A stretch of DNA of 64,000 bases from Sipunculus nudus (lineage: Eukaryota; Annelida; Sipuncula; Golfingiida; Sipunculidae). The stretch spans positions 5,355,579-5,419,578 of the forward strand of contig CM049307.1 in NCBI GenBank assembly GCA_026874595.1, read 5' to 3'. The position numbers were made by a program, and so were the translations under genes. Each line of letters opens with the position of its first letter. Position 1 is the stretch's first letter. Below, piece after piece: positions 23,102 through 33,419 of the stretch. The notes beneath the pieces were generated by a model. That model was not told the origin of the DNA. It saw only the letters and a list, made by a program, of their open reading frames with translations, and did not search any database.

Positions 23102-25341
23102 TCACCGCATCTACAAACTTTTTTCCATCACCACCCACTTTGTATAACCATTGACACTGGTGCAGAAACAAACATGGTACGCGCGTCTGTAGCCAAACAC
23201 ATAGGCTTTAAAATTACCAAGTGCTCTCAATTAGCAGTACAAGCTGATGGACAGACCCCTCTTAAGGTTGAGGGTGAAACAAAAATTACGCTAAACAGAG
23301 ATCACCTCACTTTCACTCTGGAGGCCCTCGTGGTAGAGGATCTTGATGTTGATGTGCTAGCAGGTGTCCCCTTTATGGTCCGTAATGATGTATCCATTCG
23401 CCCAGCAAAAAGACAGGTCCTCATTTGGAATGATCACATTTTCCATTACAACACCACGCGCGAGAATATCAATTCACTCACAATACGTCGCACTCATGCA
23501 TGTGTACTTCGCGCCCCATCAAGTCCATCCACAATTTGGCCAGGAGAGTATATGGAAGTGTTAATCCCAGATAGTGAACTGCATGATGTTCCAATGGCTA
23601 TCGAACCTCGAATAGATTCGCCAAACATGCAAACTAAAAAGATGTCACAGTTATTGCCCTGTCCAGACATCACTGCAGCGGTAGGTAATAAGATCGGTAT
23701 TTTCAATACAACTACAGAATCACAGTCGCTGCAAAGAAATGAACATTTTTGCCAAATATTTCCGGTGAGTGAACCTGTAGCTCAAGATAGCCCCACAAAC
23801 TGTCAGACTCCCTCCATTAATGAAACAGCCTCTCAGGCTAGAGCTGTAAACACGCCATCATCACCATCACACTCTCAAGCGGTAAATCTGGACCCGGACA
23901 ATCTGTTAACAGCTGACGTAAAGAGCAAGTTCCGCAACCTTCTCACAGAATACGATAATCTGTTTAACCCAGTGTTCAAGGGTTATAATGGTGCAATTGG
24001 ACCTTTTCAAGCAGTGGTTAACATGGGACCAGTCCCACCACCCCAGTGTAAAGGACGTGTTCCCCAATATTCTCGAGACAAACTCAAAGAACTACAGCAA
24101 AAGTTTGATGAACTGGAAGGGTTAGGTGTGTTTCGCCGCCCGGAACACCTAGGTATAGTAGCCAAATACCTAAATCCCTCATTCTTGATCAAGAAGCCTA
24201 GCGGAGGCTTTCGACTCGTTACTGCTTTTGCTGATGTAGGGAGGTACAGCAAGCCTCAACCATCACTCATGCCAGACATAGATTCCACACTCCGTACCAT
24301 TGCTCGTTGGAACTACATCATCATGACGGACCTCACCAGCGCCTTCTATCAGATCCCCCTATCCCGCCAATCCATGAAATATTGTGGTGTTGTCACCCCA
24401 TATCGTGGTGTTAGAGTGTATACCCGCTCCGCAATGGGGATGCCAGGATCAGAGACTGCGTTAGAAACTCATGTGCAGAGTTCTCGGGGATCTGTTACAA
24501 GAAGGAGTGGTAGCTAAACTGGCAGACGACTTGTATTGTGTGGGAAACACCCCTGAAGACCTTTATAATAATTGGGAAAGGACTATGCAGGCACTGAACC
24601 AGTGTGGCCTACACTAATCAGCCACAAAGACTACAATCTGCCCTCGCTCCGCCACCATCTTAGGATGGATTTAGACTCAAGGCAGCGTTCACGCAAGTCC
24701 ACACCGCATCGCCACATTAGCTACATGCCCACCTCCAGACACTGTTTGCGGACTTTGATCATTCATAGGCTCATATAAGGTGTTAGCTCGAGTAATCCCT
24801 AACTGTTCTACCTTTCTTGCCCCATTGGAAGATAGCTGGGCATCAGTCACAAGACAAGTTGAGCTGGAATGAAACTCAACACTCCGCCTTTTCTGATGCA
24901 CAGAAAGCTCTGTCATCACACAGAACAATCACACTTCCTCGTGCAGAGGACCAACTATGGATCGTCACAGATGGATCAGTCAAACAGCGCGGTCTAGGGG
25001 CTACATTATATGTCACGCGTAATGACAACAAACCACGGCTAGCTGGTTTCTTCAGCGCAAAACTAAGAAAACATCAAGTCAGATGGTTACCATGTGAAAT
25101 TGAGGCCCTTAGTATTGCAGCAGCAGTGAAACATTTCAGTCCGTTCATAATACAATCCGACACCAAAGCATGCATACTTACAGACAGCAAACCATGTGTA
25201 CAGGCGTTCGAGAAATTGTGTCGTGGCGAATTCTCAACAAGCCCACGAGTGTGTACATTTCTGGCCACTGTAAGCTGCTACCAAGCATCTATTCGCCATC
25301 TTGCAGGCTCAGCTAATTTACCATCAGATTTTGCTAGCTGA
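23102..25341 (+). pseudogene. Ty3/Gypsy pol, first part: protease, reverse transcriptase, RNase H
   Basis: The protease active site is DTGAET at 23153. The following frame is open to 24517 and includes the RT fingers and palm with FLIKKPSGGFRLV, TDLTSAFYQIPL (catalytic Asp) and [13 protein letters not shown] frameshift near 24465 precedes the second catalytic box, which reads LADDLYC (24519-24539), an ADD variant of the usual YxDD. In-frame stops break the connection region around 24614, 24672 and 24758. RNase H follows in the 24817-25341 frame with TDGS, CEIEAL and TDSKPC carrying the acidic triad. The RT family-specific wording (FADVGRYSKPQPSLMP) matches Gypsy elements I recall from cnidarians and other marine invertebrates. 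Confidence 0.88.
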
Positions 25342-25449
25342 AATGCACCTGAATGCCACGAACCAGGCTGTCAGATTTGTACCTTCATTTTGAGAACAGA
25401 GGAATCAGTCGTTTGAAAAATTTCCACCACAGAAATTCTGTCAGGAGCT

Positions 25450-26937
25450 ATCAAGCTACCTTTCACCAGCAGAACAGCGTGGTTAAAAACCCAATCAGAA
25501 TGTCCAGACTTGCGTAGAGTACATGCTCATCTCACACAGGGCACCCGCCCATCAAAAAAGGCAACCAACATCAAAGATGTCAAAAGATATCTGAACATTG
25601 CTACAGTTGCTCGAGACGGTTTGCTCATTACACGTCGTGACGAACCCCTAACAGCGTCTCGTGAGTGCATTATCATACCTAGATCCGTCCTAGATGGTCT
25701 ACTAACGGCACTACATATCAAACTCGATCATTACTCTCGCCACCAACTCACACTTGTGGCCCAGCGACATTTCTACGCCCTTGACCTTGACAAAGCTGTC
25801 GAGCAAGTCTCCGCTTCCTGTCACATATGTGCATCCCTTCAAAAGATCCCACATACACTTGTCAAACAATCTACAAGTGACCCTCCAACTGGCGTTGGGG
25901 TCAGCTTCGCTGCCGATGTCATGAAACTTATGCGACAACTGATACTGGTGCTCCGTGAAACTGTAACATCGTACACCACTTCCTGCCTCATAGATAACGA
26001 ACGCCATGACACTCTCCGCAGCGCACTTTTGTGTCTAACTATAGAACTCTGTCCATTAGATGGCCCACCTATAGTGGTTCGGGTAGATTCCGGCCCCGGG
26101 TTTAAAGCACTGAAAGATGACCCCCTGTTGAGGCAACATAACATCACCCTCGACTTTGGTTGCATACACAACCCCAACAAGAATCCTGTCGCTGAACGCG
26201 CTATAAGCGAGTTACAAGATGAGTTACTCTGCCAGTCACCAGAAGGGGGGCCCATCACTCCACTTGTATTGTGCGTCGGGACATCTCAATTGAATACACG
26301 CATTTGACACTCCGGAATGTCCGCAAGAGAAATGTGGTCACAAAGAGATCAATTTACAAATGGCCCATTGCCTGTGCATGATAGTTTACTCATTCGCGAC
26401 CAACAGACATCACGCCATCACAATCACACCTACAGTGAACGTGCTAAAGCACATGGTCGAAAACAAGCATCACCTTGTCATGTGCAGGTCGGTGACCTCG
26501 TGTACATCCACCATGATAAAGACAAAACTCGCGCTCGCGATCGGTATCTAGTAGTCGGTACCGACTGGGAATGGTGCGACATCCGTAGATTTACCGGTTC
26601 TCAGTTGCGATCTCCGTCATACCGCATAAAATCGTCAGAGTGTTACACCGTTCCCAGCCATACAATGTCCTTTAGACCAATGCGGCCTCTTCGGGACGAT
26701 GACGCAACTTCCAGTGAGGATGATGATGGTTTCCAGAGTATAGTACCTCAGGCTTCTCCTGCTATACCGCAGGAACTCGCCTGTCCTGTAAAGAGCGATC
26801 AGCCTCATTGTATGCCTATGATATCTAACCAGGAGCCTAGTGCCGCTGATACTCAATCTCACCACACCATCGTTAAGGATGGACGACCTGTTCGCATCCG
26901 ACGTCGACCGCCATACCTCGATGACTATGCTGAGTGA
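25450..26937 (+). pseudogene. Ty3/Gypsy integrase, one in-frame stop
   Basis: A frame open from 25510 (265 codons) shows a His/Cys zinc module (HIKLDH...CHIC) and a DDE core: FAADVMKL, then RVDSGPGFKAL, then NPVAERAISEL. It stops at TGA 26305-26307, and the same frame continues from 26308 to 26937 with SAREMWSQRDQF, a GDLVYIHHDKDK beta domain and a Pro/Arg-rich end (RRPPYLDDYAE). The stop probably arose from CGA, since Arg is expected there. The order PR-RT-RH-IN is the normal Gypsy order. No envelope gene lies between this and the 3' LTR. Confidence 0.88.
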
Positions 26938-27032
26938 TCTCTCGTGTTCTCGAACTTGTATCCTTTTATTGGACTTGATCACACTGTTCGTTACATGTTT
27001 ATTTTCGTATTGTATTTTCTGTTGTATCCCGC

Positions 27033-27055
27033 CAAGAGATGGGAAGAGATGAAAG
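27033..27055 (+). promoter_or_regulatory. Polypurine tract
   Basis: AAGAGATGGGAAGAGATGAA and three further bases sit immediately upstream of the 3' LTR start TGGTCACG. This is the position where plus-strand synthesis is primed in LTR retrotransposons. Confidence 0.7.
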
Positions 27056-27289
27056 TGGTCACGCCATTATATGGATGTTTAATTTATATCCGTACAATCT
27101 TTACTATATGGTCCTTGAGTAATGAAAACCTTGCCCGCTTCCCTCGCCCGCTTCACTTGTGCTCGGGCCGTCACATAAAACAGACGTGCCTCGTCATTTT
27201 GATGTTCATATAATAAATACTCTTGAAATGTTTCACGTTACTTGGAAGGTGGGTGCATAGCTGTACAGATATAATCTTCCTCATTGGCG
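27056..27289 (+). repeat. 3' LTR of Ty3/Gypsy element
   Basis: Starts TGGTCACGCCATT after the polypurine tract and ends CTCATTGGCG, giving about 234 nt. It differs from the 5' LTR by several substitutions and short indels, so the insertion is not recent. No clear 4-6 bp target duplication flanks the pair. Confidence 0.87.
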
Positions 27290-27966
27290 TCGCTACATGT
27301 CCCGATTTTTGCCGGTTCCCGGTGGTATGCCGGATCCGACAGCTGCTTCGTCGCACCGGTAGGTATAAGATATATACAAGAGATCTCTCAACACGCACCA
27401 TGCACTCCGCGTTCTGCAATCCGCATGCATGCATATGGAAACTGAGTAAAGCCATTACTTTGTCAAATGAATAACAAGGCATTTCGTCGGAGAGAGATTC
27501 AGCCGAAGCTAACTTCATTATTGAATTAAAAGAAAAATTTGACTACGAGACACAAGGAACGAGCAGAGAACAATGAATTCAACTCCACTGGTTTGAGGTT
27601 AGATCATATATATTTATGGGGTTACTCTTTAATTATAATCATTTCGATTTGAGATGTTGTATCTGACTCCGTAAACGGATGTATTTCACGTAGGGTGTTA
27701 TACATATGTAATGTTTTTTTATGCGTATACTAAGGACAAGAGTAAGACCCTAACCGAAACAACGGTTGCTGGTCTGGCAGTGATCCCGGTACCTTATTTA
27801 ATCAAAGCTTATCTATGATAAACTCCAAAACTCGTACACATTGATCTATAATATCTTTCTAAATAGTTTTCATCATTTACACATGACCATGGTGCTACAC
27901 CTAAAGTAATTACTGTTTATGGATAACATACTTTTCCAGATGAATCTCATTTAAACACTAAACAAC
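27290..27966. other. Spacer, no gene seen
   Basis: GC-richer at 27290-27430, then AT-rich. No recognisable frame or repeat. The 8 nt at 27959-27966 (TAAACAAC) are the left target duplication of the following element. Confidence 0.4.
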
Positions 27967-28008
27967 CAGTGGCGTCAATTTTTCTCCTAGGGTGGGGGAT
28001 GAGTTTTA

Positions 28009-28056
<48 letters not shown>

Positions 28057-28369
28057 TATATATATATAATTGTTATATATATATATATATATATATAAAC
28101 TCAATCATATTTCAGATAAGTATAATGTTTTAGAAAAAAAGTGTATTCGTGAATTCTAAGCAGGGTTTAGATATAACATTTTTTAGTAAATGAATCCAAA
28201 GTCTTTAATTCTATTTATTAATTAATTTCATTTGCAATATTATTATATTATTCTTTGAAAAGTGGGGGGGGGGGGGGGTGTTGATAACATTGACCATTTC
28301 CCCCTTGCCAAAAAGTGGGGGGGGGGGTATATATACCCCCTATCCCCCCCCCATATATTGACGCCCCTG
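27967..28369. mobile_element. hAT-type miniature element with 8-bp target duplication
   Basis: The ends are CAGTGGCGTCAAT and the inverted ATTGACGCCCCTG, and the element is flanked on both sides by TAAACAAC (27959-27966 and 28370-28377). CAG...CTG ends with an 8-bp duplication identify the hAT superfamily. The 403-nt interior has no gene; it holds a long TA microsatellite (28011-28097), G runs near 28265 and 28317 and C runs near 28336. Confidence 0.88.
28011..28097. repeat. (TA)n microsatellite
   Basis: Nearly uninterrupted TA dinucleotides inside the hAT-type element, broken once around 28053-28075. Confidence 0.95.
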
Positions 28370-28377
28370 TAAACAAC

Positions 28378-29035
28378 TAAACGGGAAGTATAAGGCAACT
28401 GAATAGGCATATAATTAAGTATACGGAGGCCACCTGACAAGATCTATTTCTGGTAAATTTAGGATTAGGGCCTTTTCACAAATATGGAATATAACTGCAT
28501 GCGCTGGAATAGCCCTACATAACAAAAAATTCAATTACTTGTATATTTTGTACATAGGCCTATGACTGTTGGTGAAACATTCAATAATGTTTTAAGTTGC
28601 GTCTGTCACTTCGTCTTTAATTTTTTTCATATGTTACAATATTTTCATATAACGAAGACTTTATTCATGTAGAGAATATATTATATATAGAGGATGGGAA
28701 TCCCATAGAGTGCTGTTGTTGGCGTGAATTGTATCCTGAAAACATCGTGAGTACTATATTTATACTCGTACTAAAAGAATTCCTGTTACGCCTTTTGAAC
28801 TATTTAGGTCTTGGGGTGGTATGATTTGGCCTTGATATTGTCTAGGCGTATCCTTGATGTCCGTCCGGTTAATCGTAAGCTCTGGTCCCTGCAGCTCTGG
28901 TCCGATTACGTAAGCGGCCAGGCGATGCCACCAGCCAAACGTCTGCGCGGTGATGCCGACCCCTTGACCCTGCTGTGGGCTAATGACTAATGAGGCACAC
29001 TAATACCCCAGATGGTTACGCGTAACAGTTGCATA
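28378..29035. other. Spacer, no gene seen
   Basis: Mostly AT-rich. From 28850 it becomes GC-richer (GCTCTGGTCC repeated twice near 28880). No family is recognised. It adjoins the palindrome cluster beginning at 29050. Confidence 0.35.
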
Positions 29036-29049
29036 ACAGTTATATATCG

Positions 29050-29135
29050 CCATCGGTCGATCTAGCCCATCGGCCGATGGGTTTGCGCCATTAATCGATC
29101 GACCGATGGGTCGCGCAAACCCATCGGCCGATTTC
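29050..29135. repeat. Palindrome cluster 1, CCCATCGGCCGATGGG
   Basis: One perfect 16-nt palindrome at 29066-29081 and several partial or variant copies (CATCGGTCGATC, ATCGATCGACCGATGGG, CCCATCGGCCGAT) are packed into about 85 nt. The same motif forms the cluster at 30768-30905, in mirror order, on the far side of the Ulp1-like gene. Confidence 0.85.
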
Positions 29136-29499
29136 TTATTGCAAAATATGTATGTAAAATTGAAAGAAAATGTCTTTCGAAAATTTTATTAATTGATTGA
29201 TATATCTATATGACCTGTCTTGGTCGGTTGGTCTAGTCACATATTCATTAGGAGGGCTGGTTTTCGGAGGGAAGGGATGGGGGGGGGGGGGGGTTGTTTC
29301 TAATCAAAGAGGGAAACCTAGCCATCCTAGAACAAGGTGGTGGAGCTAATTACAACAATATGCATGGTATCCTCGATAAACACTGGCCACAAAGTGTATC
29401 AAACGTGTATCACATCATAATAATAAGTATTACAATATCGCGATAATATCTACCACGTTTACCTGGTGTCATAATTGAATCGCACGGAAATAAGTTAAA

Positions 29500-29782
29500 A
29501 ACGTACACGATCGCTTGTACTTATGGAATTCTATCTGCGAAATTCCGCGCTGGTGACTTGCAGGAATATAGTGGGGAACTTGAGGAGTTCAACATCGAAA
29601 AGAAGTTGTCCCTTCGTGAGGCCGCAAAGCTAGCAAATGGTAGAAATCACTTTATAAGAAATTCTTGCAAGTGCACCACGGGTTGCAAAACGTCGAAGAG
29701 GTGCACATGCCGTACTAATGGTATATCGTGCTCCATGCATTGTCATCCGGAAAGTGATTGCTGTAACAAAGAGAACGAATAA
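29500..29782 (+). pseudogene. C-terminal piece of a transposon integrase with a cysteine-rich domain
   Basis: The frame is open from about 29515 and reads YGILSAKFRAGDL, then KKLSLREAAKLANG. A cysteine-rich block follows with the pattern C-x-C-x3-C-x5-C-x-C-x6-C-x3-C-x5-CC (29667-29770), ending near NKENE at 29782. I recall this order (GVL...F.R.DL, then SLREAA, then a CXC-like block) from the C-terminus of transposon-derived integrases of the KRBA2/Ginger type. No integrase core is found upstream, so it is a fragment. The block would bind zinc. The Ulp1-like frame starts 10 nt later. Confidence 0.45.
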
Positions 29783-29791
29783 CAGGGATGT

Positions 29792-30438
29792 GTGGATGCC
29801 TCTCAATCAGTAAAATCGTCTGCTGACACTCCACCTGAAGTCAAATCGGTACGAAAATCAGCATCGTTTGCGGCCAAACTTGGTGAGAGAGACGTCAGGA
29901 CTCTGTCCCGCTCTAACGGTTGGTTGAATGACAAACATATGTTGACAGCAAGTCAAATCATGCGCCGGGATCATCCAGAGTACGATGGCCTGAAAGACAC
30001 TGTACTTCAACAACGAAGAGAATGGGGGGGGGGGGGGGGGGGGGGCCCAAACCGACAAAAGAGTTTGTTCAAATTTTCCATGTGAATAGGGACCATTGGA
30101 TAACAGCATCTAACATTGGAGAGGAAGGCAGTACCGTCAACGTGTATGACTCTTTGGGTAAGAAACCATCCGCTTCAACCAAAACGCTCATAGCAAAATT
30201 TATGGAGATTAGTCCAGAGAAATTAATCCTTCAAGTTATGAATGTTCACAAACAAACCAACTCCAGTGACTGTGGAGTCTTAGCCTTAGCCTATGCTAAA
30301 ACCCTCCTTGTTGATCCTTGTAGCCAGAATTATATTTATCCAAGATGTCATCTGGCCACACATCTGCCTAGCGGGAACCTCCCTCCATTTCCAGCAGCAA
30401 TCACGGTCCGTTTTCCGAGGACATTGTTATGGAATTAG
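29792..30438 (+). pseudogene. Ulp1-like (peptidase C48) cysteine protease, frame broken by a poly-G run
   Basis: Frame 29792-30085 covers a Ser/Lys-rich start and LSRSNGWLNDKHMLTASQIM, which matches the W-L-ND start of C48 domains. A run of about 21 G (30025-30045) then shifts the frame. From 30046 the second frame gives FVQIFHVNRDHWITASNI (catalytic His), VNVYDSLGK (Asp) and KQTNSSDCGVLALAYA (Gln and Cys), so the whole triad is preserved. C48 enzymes cleave SUMO-like modifiers, and copies inside transposons are common. The gene lies between two palindrome clusters. The G run may be slippage or a sequencing problem; without it the protease would look intact. Confidence 0.75.
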
Positions 30439-30767
30439 GCCATATTTGAAATCAGCTATAACTTTCTTGCAAAATATAATTAATACGCTACCCGCCGATT
30501 AAGTAATATATACAAGTCGTTCACTAGGTATGTTTATATATAGGTATGTTTAGATATATGAATATATGCACAATGAGGTGTTATAATCTGTAACTCAAAG
30601 ACTCATATCAGAGTTTACATATATGATATTAGTTAGTAGATTTATTAGTAAAGTTTTATGATATCTCTGTTACTATAGGTTACATTTCGGAAACTAGATG
30701 TATGAATAATATTAATCTGAATAAATAAATATTCATGCTACATGGATTGTACAGCGTGATATTTTAT

Positions 30768-30905
30768 ATCGACCGACGGCGCGAACCCATCGGCCGATGG
30801 GCTTGCGCCATCGGCCGTTGAGTCAGCCCATCGGCCGATGGGCGACCCATCGGTCGATCGATTGATGGCGCAAGCCCATCGGCCGATGGGCTTGATCGAC
30901 CGATA
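30768..30905. repeat. Palindrome cluster 2, CCCATCGGCCGATGGG
   Basis: Three perfect copies at 30786-30801, 30827-30842 and 30875-30890 plus variants (TATCGACCGA, GATCGACCGATAGCG at the edges). Flanking bases CGCGTAACATATGTTACG at the right mirror the TTACGCGTAAC...GTTATATATCGC at the left of cluster 1, suggesting imperfect inverted ends of one element spanning about 29010-30925. Confidence 0.85.
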
Positions 30906-30925
30906 GCGCGTAACATATGTTACGC

Positions 30926-31600
30926 TACAGCGTGTTTTCCACTCAAGTATATTCCTCATTTGTGAGCATGCAGGTCCTAATTCCTAACTCTTGAGGCTAC
31001 AGGTCATAAAGTGGGCCCTGTTGTCGTCCTTTTGTACACGTGTGCCGTCATTGCATTCTCCAGTTGTTAAGTGATTCAGTTTATAATAAATTCACCATAT
31101 TAAGCTCCAAGTTCAAATAAACTTTAAGTTAACCATACCCAGTAATTACTTCACAGTTAGTCTAATTATTAAGTGTAATGAGTAACTGCAAAAAAAAAAG
31201 GAAATTGCAAGCACCGCCCGCGTCAAAGACCCCATGGGGTTATATACATGCAGTGCCTTTCCTACTCATGCAGTTTTCTTATTTGTGAGCAGGTCTCAAT
31301 TCCTAAATCCTGCAGATATATGTATATTTGCTTGTACTGTTATTTTATTAACCTTTCAACGGATCCACTGCAGTGGTATTCATGAATACTCTTGTTATCT
31401 ATTTGTGATATCATTGCCTGAAACAAAAGAAACTCTTTGAGCTTTGATAACGGCAATGCTAGGGTAGGTAGAATGCCCCTTCAAGTCCAAGAGCTGCTTG
31501 AATTTTTCCAAGTTTACCATGCCACTATATCGTAATGCATCCTATGTCGCTGACAAGGACAAGTCCACCCAATTCTCTGAGGGTGGCTGCTGAAAAGTCA
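30926..31600. other. Spacer with a duplicated segment
   Basis: A segment reading TTATTTGTGAGCA..CAGGTC followed by CAATTCCTAA is found twice, at about 30955 and 31278. No gene is recognised until the KDZ remnant. Confidence 0.4.
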
Positions 31601-31852
31601 GCATGAAACATTCAAGGCGTACACCCGGCTTATTCACTATTTTCTGTCACCATGGAGTTTGCCTTGGGTTCCAGGTTATGTCGTCTGCGGAGTCTTGAAA
31701 TCTTTCTCCGCCGGTTTCCAAAAATGCACACAACTGTGATTTATGACAATGCGTGCAAACTGCATGTGTTTGTACTTAACCGCTTTAAGAATACCAGGAA
31801 TTTGGTTGATAGTCTTCTATACAGTGTAGGACATACCAACTGGATGAGGTAA
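31600..31852 (+). pseudogene. KDZ-type transposase fragment
   Basis: One frame reads TPGLFTIFCHHGVCLGFQVM (about 31629-31680); after a frameshift near 31690 another gives RRFPKMHTTVIYDNACKLHV and FKNTRNLVD. The order GxFTIFCxHG-x-CxGFxxM, then YDNACKLHxxxLNR, is the core of Kyakuja-Dileera-Zisupton transposases, and the Asp and Cys of YDNAC are part of its conserved site. The rest of the transposase is absent. An oppositely oriented Ulp1-like gene begins 37 nt downstream; KDZ elements often carry such proteases. Confidence 0.65.
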
Positions 31853-31888
31853 TTAGAGCAGCAGGGAAGTCGGGCAGTACTCCTTTCT

Positions 31889-32455
31889 TCAGTTTATCAC
31901 AGAGATGAAGCCGAGGGTAAATGTAGTTTGGCTGCAGGGTTCATTGCTGGAGAGTAGTGTCTTTGCAAAGGCCAAGGCAAAATCGCCACAGTCACTTGCA
32001 TTTGTCTGTCTGTAGAAATTCATCACAAGCATCCTAGGGTGTTGACTGCTGGTGAAGTTTCGGATTAGATCCTTATAGTTTCCTCTGTGGGTGGGTTTCT
32101 TTACCATTGAGTCATATATGGCGACACAGTTTTTGGGCTGTCCAATGTTTGATATGGTTATCCAATGATTTTTATCTACATGCAAAATTTGGAAGAAGGC
32201 GCCAGCTGGAATGTCTTTAGAGGGAATAACAGGTGTGTTGGACACCCCAAGAGTAGGCAAATCTATAATTTTGAATCCTTTAGATTTTACGTAGAACTTT
32301 AAGTGAGGATCTGTTGGAACATGTGGGTTTTGCAAATGATTCAGAATGTCGTCATACCTTTGGTTGGTGATGATACCTGACATCTTGCTAGACATTACTG
32401 ATGTGCGCATCCAGCAGTTCGCGATAGCGTGTATTGTCAAACTGTGTGTTATCAA
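31889..32455 (-). CDS. Ulp1-like (C48) cysteine protease, transposon-associated
   Basis: A single 188-codon minus-strand frame. The N-terminal half lacks the W-L-ND segment but has a linker with NTPVIPSKDIPAG. The catalytic part reads FFQILHVDKNHWITISNIG (His), AIYDSMVKK (Asp) and YRQTNASDCGDFALAFAKTL (Gln, Cys). It is clearly a paralogue of the protease at 29792-30438: the same FxQIxHVxxxHWIT...YDS...QTNxSDCG spacing. Family members are about 200 residues or more, so this one may lack its front. Likely part of a KDZ or related element, whose transposase remnant faces it. Whether it is still expressed is unknown. The frame is unbroken from the Met to the stop. Confidence 0.65.
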   Translation of the reverse strand: MITHSLTIHAIANCWMRTSVMSSKMSGIITNQRYDDILNHLQNPHVPTDPHLKFYVKSKGFKIIDLPTLGVSNTPVIPSKDIPAGAFFQILHVDKNHWITISNIGQPKNCVAIYDSMVKKPTHRGNYKDLIRNFTSSQHPRMLVMNFYRQTNASDCGDFALAFAKTLLSSNEPCSQTTFTLGFISVIN

Positions 32456-32562
32456 ACTGTAAGAACAAATGCTGACCTACCAGGTTACTGGTATATAACT
32501 TAAACGTTATCAAGATAATAAAATAATTACGTATAACTAACAAAAACTAAAATCAGTTATTG

Positions 32563-32712
32563 GGCCAAGCCCATCGGCAGATGGGCCAGAAAGTGCATGG
32601 TATCAAATCCGTTATTGGGCTGCCCATCTGCATATTGGCAGCCCAATAACGGATTTGATACCATGCACTTAACGGTTCCTAATATGGGCCAAGCCCATCG
32701 AAAAATGGGCCA
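32563..32712. repeat. Palindrome cluster 3 with a perfect 34-bp inverted repeat
   Basis: Arms 32591-32624 and 32637-32670 are exact reverse complements around a 12-nt spacer. The arms contain GTGCATGGTATCAAATCC and TTATTGGGCTGCC. Outside the arms, GGGCCAAGCCCATCGG-like sequence occurs on both sides and is related to the CCCATCGGCC motif of clusters 1 and 2. No gene is present. Confidence 0.9.
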
Positions 32713-33419
32713 GGTCCGCAAACAGGCTCCAACATAAATATTAATAAAATTGCACTTCATTAAATATTGGACCCAATTTTTAACAGAAATTTTTACGTTC
32801 TATATCGTTTACCGTAAATATTCATCCCTATTTATCTCTCTGATGGATATTTTTCAACAAATTTATTCCTGTATATAGTTTCAGTATTATGTTAGAAACA
32901 GTTAAATGAAAGGCTTGGTCGGCGGAGAAAATTCACATACCCAATTGTTTATCTGTAACTTGGTTCACTTATCTGCTGGTGTACATGTTTATTTTGCAAA
33001 GTATAAACAATGCAAACTATACATAATATGGTAATAGTAAGAGTAATAGGACATGGTTTTAAGTTAATATAACAGATACCACCTGTAATTACACACATCC
33101 CTGCAGCATATTGACCATTATGAAATCTCTTTTATTCAAATGATGGGCAGCTTTCAGAATTGTGAGCTGAACTTGAACTTAACAAATTGATTTAACTGAA
33201 TTGGAATTGATCTTTTTCTATGTTTTTTTTTTTTTGCTTTGTTTCTTGATAACTCTTAAATAATGCATAACGACTGGTTGTTTGTTGATCACAATACAAT
33301 CTACCATATTTTTTTTTGTTAAAAATCATGCACGGACTCTATTCTGTATACTGGCGATTCTTCTGTATACTGAAGACTCGTTTAGCAAGTTGCTACTATA
33401 ACCACTTCACGAGACTATT
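32713..33419. other. AT-rich spacer
   Basis: No gene or known repeat recognised. T runs occur at 33224 and 33310. Confidence 0.4.
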
